A stretch of 25,196 nt of DNA from a virus, in IMG/VR virus record IMGVR_UViG_3300042988_000668, positions 1 to 25,196 of that record; one strand, given 5' to 3'. Below, one piece after another: positions 21,413 to 25,196 of this stretch. The notes under the pieces are model-generated. The model saw only the letters and a program-made list of their open reading frames with translations, did no database searches and had not been told where the DNA came from. A program made the translations under genes and the position numbers. Within the stretch, counting starts at the first letter, position 1, and each line of letters starts with the position of its first letter.

Positions 21413-21787
21413 TTAATAGGTTCCTCTACGCTTAACGATAAACAACCCATCATCACATAGAAATCTTTCCCCTAACGTAACTCTACGAGCATTACCAAAA
21501 ACTCTGAGGATGGAAATCTTGGCGCATCCGTTAACATTTCGCTTGTCATTACAGACTAGGGATTTTACGCCTGAACATTTATGATGGCCCCAATAATAAA
21601 CGCCAGCTTTGCGTGAGACTTTTACTACAACATCTTGCTTAGGGTCTGTCGGGAATTGCTGCCCCTGGTTGTATGAGTACTCCCAATAGTGGAGTGTTGA
21701 TTCTATCGTTCTAGGGAGCGCCATCGATAGTGTCGGGCAAAGTAAGCATAGAGATAGCAATAAGCTTTTGAAGGTCGTCATAATCAT
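21413..21787 (-). CDS. Secreted small cysteine-containing protein
   Basis: A 124-residue protein with an N-terminal Sec signal peptide (MTTFKSLLLSLCLLCPTLSM then A-L-P) and predicted cleavage after SMA. The start may be the ATG at 21787 or at 21781. The mature part of about 100 residues has four cysteines, in 'HHKCSG', 'LVCND', 'GCAK' and 'FLCDDG', suited to two disulphides. It is basic and beta-like overall. It follows the Cys-rich fibre-like gene, so both products may act outside the cytoplasm. No family was recognised. Confidence 0.75.
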   Translation of the reverse strand: MIMTTFKSLLLSLCLLCPTLSMALPRTIESTLHYWEYSYNQGQQFPTDPKQDVVVKVSRKAGVYYWGHHKCSGVKSLVCNDKRNVNGCAKISILRVFGNARRVTLGERFLCDDGLFIVKRRGTY

Positions 21788-21899
21788 CCCATAAATCTAA
21801 AACTAACTTACCTTTACAACATTCTGGAAACTCGTGATTGCATAGTCGTTCGTTAAACTCATCAAATTCCTTTTGTGCTCTATCTCTTTGCCATTTCAT
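21711..21899 (-). CDS. 62-aa charged hypothetical protein
   Basis: A short ORF overlapping the end of the Cys-rich protein gene by 20 bases and the start of the secreted protein gene by 77 bases. The peptide has a charged helix 'MKWQRDRAQKEFDEFNERL', then 'CNHEFPECC' and an acidic segment. The ribosome binding site is poor. The long overlap and short size make it uncertain, but the composition is protein-like and it fills the frame gap between two coupled genes. Confidence 0.48.
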   Translation of the reverse strand: MKWQRDRAQKEFDEFNERLCNHEFPECCKGKLVLDLWDDYDDLQKLIAISMLTLPDTIDGAP

Positions 21900-23463
21900 G
21901 CCAGCGCTTTGCTACTGAATAGGTTCCTGAACAACTAGAAAAATAGTTTGCTGCATTACAGCTTGATTCATCACCATAACCAGAACACGAACCACCACCA
22001 TCACAACTAGATCCATTCCATGAACAGTTAGTGTAATTCTGAGTGCAGCCACTAGTAGATCCGCAAGTTGATTGATTGCCGTTATAAGCTGAGCAATCAG
22101 CAGTTAAGTGAAAGTAGACTAACATGGTTGAATCTTTATAAACTGGCAGATTTAGCGAGCTACCGCCATCAATGTCATATCCAGAATACGGCACGATAGT
22201 ACAATCAGCTCCACCTGTTGCTACGTTTTTAATTCTATACTCGCGCCCATCGGGAGGTAAATTCGGCAGGGTTAGATTAAGAACACTCGACCAGCTGCAT
22301 CCAGTCTCATTTCCGCAATCAGTTGAGTTAGTAATCCCTGGGCAGCTAGGTGTTCCAGTGCATGCTGTTCCGTAATATCCAGAACAATTTCCAGTGTAGT
22401 AAGTACCAGTACAGGAATAGCTATCATAGCTTCCAGAGCATGAATCGTATGGACTACCAGAACAACTAGTAAAATAACTTCCTGAGCAATTAGGATCAGA
22501 CCACGAACACCCGCTTGTTGCCTCACAAGTTGTCTGGTCGCCATTGTAAACTGAGCAATCCGAAAAGTTGGAAGTACAGCCACTATGCCCTGAGCAATCC
22601 ATATCATTAGTTAATGAACTACAATCAAAGTAATTAACAGTACAGCCAGAAGTCATCGAGCAAGTTGATTCATCAAAACCAGAGCAACTTTGAGGATTAT
22701 TTGACCACGCGCAACTACCACCATAGGAGTCATCACTAGCTAAGCAGCTCGATTCATCATATCCAGAGCATGCGGAAGTATCAGCAGTACAGCCAGAAGC
22801 CCCAAGGCAATTCCCCATATTGTATTCAGAGTTATACACTGAGCAACTACTTCCAGGATCCCACGTGCAGCCACCATGCGAGTTCCTAGCTTCACACGCT
22901 GCCTGACCTGAGCCAGTATAGCTTGAACAGGCGTTAGAGGGCGTTCCGGTGCATGCTGCCGCACTTGTCCCATCGCACAGCACGTTTGTTGTTGCTGTGC
23001 TTAGAGTTTGACTAGACGTTACAAGAATAGTTTTATTCTCAAGCGTTCCTTGATTGCTTAGGGTTGACTGCCCTTGACTAGCAGAACCTGCGCTTACATT
23101 ACCAGCAAAACCACCCCAACCATAATGAGCAAACCCGGAAGGATAATTGTAAGAATAAAGCGATCCCCCTGTTGTATAGGTAGCAATGCCATTACCGCCC
23201 GATTCATACAGGTTAATTCCACCACTGGAATCAAACCCGATAGCCCCTTTAAGAGTGCCGCTAAAATACGCATCAATCCAGGAGTTAGTTCCAGTATTAT
23301 CAAACCGCAAGTGCCTGCTAGTGCCAGGTGTATAGTTACTTGCAGCCTTAGAGATCGTTTGAGTATCTGTGAAAGTGTTAGCCCTAAGCGTTGCGCCTGG
23401 GTTGACTGGTTGCGCTATCGCCACACTGGAGATAAACAACAGGGTTAGAAGCCTTAACACCAT
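21880..23463 (-). CDS. Secreted fibre-like protein with Cys-rich repeat inserts
   Basis: A 527-residue protein. Residues 1-18 form a Sec signal peptide (LRLLTLLFISSVAIA then QP). Residues about 22-150 look like a tail-fibre body (NPGATLRANTFTDTQTIS ... SIG-like 'GAIGFDSSGG'). A beta domain follows: strand 'SSQTLSTATTNVLCDG', then 'LNLTLPNLPPDGREYRIKN' (396-413), 'DCTIVPYSGYDIDGGSS' (420-436), strand to about 454, and a final strand near 515-521. Two Cys-rich blocks (about 168-391 and 456-513) interrupt it. I count 38 cysteines in total. The ATG has AAGGGAG upstream and overlaps the preceding stop. It is likely exported and disulphide-bonded, with the partner unknown. Confidence 0.82.
   Translation of the reverse strand: MVLRLLTLLFISSVAIAQPVNPGATLRANTFTDTQTISKAASNYTPGTSRHLRFDNTGTNSWIDAYFSGTLKGAIGFDSSGGINLYESGGNGIATYTTGGSLYSYNYPSGFAHYGWGGFAGNVSAGSASQGQSTLSNQGTLENKTILVTSSQTLSTATTNVLCDGTSAAACTGTPSNACSSYTGSGQAACEARNSHGGCTWDPGSSCSVYNSEYNMGNCLGASGCTADTSACSGYDESSCLASDDSYGGSCAWSNNPQSCSGFDESTCSMTSGCTVNYFDCSSLTNDMDCSGHSGCTSNFSDCSVYNGDQTTCEATSGCSWSDPNCSGSYFTSCSGSPYDSCSGSYDSYSCTGTYYTGNCSGYYGTACTGTPSCPGITNSTDCGNETGCSWSSVLNLTLPNLPPDGREYRIKNVATGGADCTIVPYSGYDIDGGSSLNLPVYKDSTMLVYFHLTADCSAYNGNQSTCGSTSGCTQNYTNCSWNGSSCDGGGSCSGYGDESSCNAANYFSSCSGTYSVAKRWHEMAKR
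21925..22098 (-). repeat. Second Cys-rich repeat block (protein-level)
   Basis: Codes for residues about 456-513. Units are 'CSAYNGNQSTCGSTSGC', then 'CSWNGSSCDGGGSC' and 'CSGYGDESSCNAANYFSSC'. They share the pattern C-S-x-Y-x(4-5)-C-x(3-6)-[SG]-[GS]-C with the larger block at 22291-22962. The block lies before the last predicted strand of the fibre beta domain. The repeats are conserved at protein level, not as exact DNA copies. Confidence 0.75.
22291..22962 (-). repeat. First Cys-rich tandem repeat block (protein-level)
   Basis: Codes for residues about 168-391, about eight units of 20-30 residues. Typical units are 'CSGFDESTCSMTSGC', 'CSSLTNDMDCSGHSGC' and 'CSVYNGDQTTCEATSGC', each followed by 4-8 residues before the next Cys, often W or N. 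Consensus: C-S-x-[YFL]-x(3-6)-C-x(3-8)-G-[GS]-C-[ST]-[WVSA]. A degenerate Ser/Gly/Tyr-rich stretch (about 326-370) has Cys every 7-9 residues. The layout recalls small disulphide-bonded repeat modules. Confidence 0.8.
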
Positions 23464-23843
23464 TGGATCAGCACTCCCTTGCTGCCTGTTCCGGCGTGAA
23501 TTGCATTAACTGCGCCGGTGTAATTTATCCCATTACACGATAGCGGAAGCGTTCCGTATTGGAATACTGGAATCTTAGAAGTGGTAGCAGTTGAGCCAAA
23601 CGAAACGTAGATCGTAGTATCTGATAGATTAATCAACCAGCCAGCACGTCTTGAACTATTTGATGCTAGGATTGTACTACTAGAAGTCGTTACGTTTACA
23701 GCCACCTCAGTAACGCTTGAAGTTTTTGGAGCATTAGCATTTACTACCTGTCTTAGTACACCACTCCCCTGGTCTTCTGCTTCGACAACAAAGTCTGGGT
23801 TATTCGAGCCCCATCCGTTACTAACAGTCGGATTATTCGCCAT
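23454..23843 (-). CDS. Small beta-rich head/fibre protein
   Basis: A 129-residue protein starting inside the last codons of the portal gene. 'TSSSTILASNSSRRAGWLIN' and 'SDTTIYVSFGSTATTSK' followed by 'NYTGAVNAIHAGTGSKGVLI' is a pattern widespread in small phage virion proteins (il..N..R.g..i.N.sd..iyv.fG.ta.ts......Y.G.v.ai...g...v...e). It is likely a head-surface or head-fibre protein. Its stop overlaps the start of the Cys-rich secreted protein. Confidence 0.75.
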   Translation of the reverse strand: MANNPTVSNGWGSNNPDFVVEAEDQGSGVLRQVVNANAPKTSSVTEVAVNVTTSSSTILASNSSRRAGWLINLSDTTIYVSFGSTATTSKIPVFQYGTLPLSCNGINYTGAVNAIHAGTGSKGVLIQWC

Positions 23844-25196
23844 CTGTAGACTCGCCTACGAAACCGCTTGGAGTTCTAACCACTTTATGTACTCGTTTCC
23901 CTCTTTTAGTTGGTGCAGCAGTTGCTTGCTTATCCGCGAGCTTTTCCTCGTGCGCCATGCGGAGCAGTTCTATTTGCTGCTCTTGAGCTAAGCGTTTTTC
24001 TTCGAGCTGTTTCTCGCCCTCACTGTTAATCACGCGGTACTTCTCAAGCTCAAGTCGTGCCTGTTCCATTGCTGACATGAATTGCGCCTTGAAAGTCTCA
24101 AGCTCTTTTTCAGTCTCTGCGATCTGTTGCTCGCTTTGAACCTTCAAGCCATCAATCTGAATCTTCTGTGATTCAAGTTGAAAGTCCATCTGCATTTTCT
24201 GATTTTTCTGCTCTAGTTCTTGCGTTCTAATCCACGGCTCAAACTGTTGCTTGAATTGCTCAGCAGATTGTTTCATCTGCAACTCTTGGCCCATAATCTG
24301 AACCTTCATCTGCTCGGTCTGATTTTTCGCCTGCTCTGTCTGAACTTTCATCTGCTCGTAATCAGGTGGTGGTGGGTTCTGAGCTGCCGCCTCGTCGTTA
24401 TCCTCAATCTCTTGCATTGCCTTTTCCCAAGCACCCTCAAGCGGCTTGCCAGTTCTAAAAGCTCGCGCTGCAAAAAGTGCGCTCTGGATCATCGGGTTCA
24501 TTAACTCAGGCCGAAACTGAGAAACCTGCGCGATATTTCCAACAAGTGCGTTCATAGCATTGATGTATTCCATGCGCGATTCTTTATCCTCTTCCTCATC
24601 ATTCGCCATTGTTGAATCAGTCTCGATTTCAACGCGGAAGGTTCTGAGTCTATCGTTTCTCAACAGTTCCAATGCTGCTGGAAAGTTCTGCTGGTCATCT
24701 GGTGGCATCTGATCACGTCCACACATTAGAGCAATCGTTTCATCTGCGAAAAACCCAGGCTCGAAAATCATCTCCGCCATTTTCGCAAGTATCTCTCGTG
24801 CAAATCTCTGCACATCCGTTGCGGCTCGCTCTGCTTTTGTTCCCATAGCGCGAAGCTTTCGCTTCTGTGCGCCTAGTGTTTCGTTAGGGTCTGAAAATCC
24901 ACGAGCAATATCAGGAATGCCAGTGATCTCAAAAATCTGCTGCAGTTTTTCTTGAATCGTTTGCTGCAAGACTGGAATCGCAGCCACACAATTATCAAAC
25001 GGCAGCCAATCTATGATACCAGCAAAGCCGCCCTTTTCTACAAACTGCGACCAGCCTTTCACAGGCCAGAGCTGGCCATCGTTTAAACCAAGCATGTTTT
25101 TAACATCGGTATTGAACTGCTCAGAAGTAGCACCAACTAAGCGCACGCAATCCACCATTGCAGCCTGTCTAATTATCGCAACGTTTAACTCCTCAG
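23833..25196 (-). CDS. Portal protein, C-terminal part
   Basis: The frame is open beyond the right edge: 12 codons precede the first in-window ATG (25158), so the N-terminus lies outside. About 453 residues are visible. 'FEITGIPDIARGFSDPNETLGAQ' (core GIPDIARG.SDP.ETLGAQ), then 'ATDVQRFAREILAKMAEMI' is a clear signature of podophage portals (GI.di.RG..dp.Et..AQ.....R......vqrfar.i). The C-terminal about 150 residues form a very long Gln/Glu/Met/Lys coiled coil that could build a P22-type barrel. The protein forms the dodecameric DNA channel in the capsid vertex. Terminase genes are expected beyond the edge. Confidence 0.9.
   Translation of the reverse strand, partial: EELNVAIIRQAAMVDCVRLVGATSEQFNTDVKNMLGLNDGQLWPVKGWSQFVEKGGFAGIIDWLPFDNCVAAIPVLQQTIQEKLQQIFEITGIPDIARGFSDPNETLGAQKRKLRAMGTKAERAATDVQRFAREILAKMAEMIFEPGFFADETIALMCGRDQMPPDDQQNFPAALELLRNDRLRTFRVEIETDSTMANDEEEDKESRMEYINAMNALVGNIAQVSQFRPELMNPMIQSALFAARAFRTGKPLEGAWEKAMQEIEDNDEAAAQNPPPPDYEQMKVQTEQAKNQTEQMKVQIMGQELQMKQSAEQFKQQFEPWIRTQELEQKNQKMQMDFQLESQKIQIDGLKVQSEQQIAETEKELETFKAQFMSAMEQARLELEKYRVINSEGEKQLEEKRLAQEQQIELLRMAHEEKLADKQATAAPTKRGKRVHKVVRTPSGFVGESTDGE

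Noticed and set aside
21925-22962. CRISPR array or diversity-generating retroelement
   Set aside because: Repeats are protein-level and degenerate at DNA level with irregular spacing; no reverse transcriptase, template repeat or cas gene is present.
22272-22973. Minus-strand ORFs of 111 and 77 codons within the Cys-rich gene
   Set aside because: Frame-shifted readings of the repeat region (Val/Ile/Leu-rich instead of Cys/Ser), caused by its codon bias.

Overview
The window looks like part of the genome of a short-tailed (podovirus-like) phage of a Gram-negative host. The clearest evidence is a leftward morphogenesis module running inward from the right edge: portal (cut by the edge), scaffold, HK97-fold major capsid protein, decoration-type protein, head-tail adaptor, tail nozzle, disordered or helical ejection-type proteins, and a virion protein ending in a lytic transglycosylase. 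No tail tube, sheath, tape-measure or baseplate genes are seen. The Gram-negative inference rests on a separate lytic transglycosylase and several small lipoproteins lacking Asp at +2, which would be sorted to an outer membrane under E. coli Lol rules. The host cannot be named from the sequence. No tRNA, CRISPR array, integrase or insertion sequence was seen.

Layout. (1) About 1-5800, plus strand: 22 or so tiny genes (35-136 aa), almost all joined by ATGA, GTGA or TAATG stop/start overlaps and preceded by good Shine-Dalgarno sequences. They resemble a phage early or host-takeover cluster. Recurrent themes are zinc-ribbon-like cysteine pairs, an SH3-like 'KxGDxV' group, a trio sharing an F..WW motif near the C-terminus, a cysteine-rich lipoprotein and a one-helix membrane peptide. 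A strong intrinsic terminator at 546-579 splits the cluster. (2) About 5754-7288, minus strand: a lysis-type cassette with a coiled-coil plus C-terminal TM protein (XhlA-like), a transglycosylase, two tiny lipoproteins, a nested basic peptide and a small membrane-associated protein. It meets the early cluster tail to tail with a 50-bp coding overlap. (3) About 7288-12004: ejection or internal virion proteins. (4) About 12014-17255: tail nozzle, adaptor and small beta-rich surface or fibre proteins. (5) About 17260-25196: capsid, scaffold and portal, interrupted by an accessory block (21413-23463) of genes with secretion signals and many cysteines.

The most unusual item is the 527-aa protein at 21880-23463. 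It has a Sec signal peptide, a tail-fibre-like body, and two blocks of cysteine-rich tandem repeats that appear to be inserted into loops of a beta domain. An uninterrupted relative of that domain is present in the same window, in the 134-aa protein at 16851-17255. A secreted, disulphide-capable, fibre-like protein placed between portal and scaffold has no obvious role in virion assembly and is the best candidate for something undescribed.
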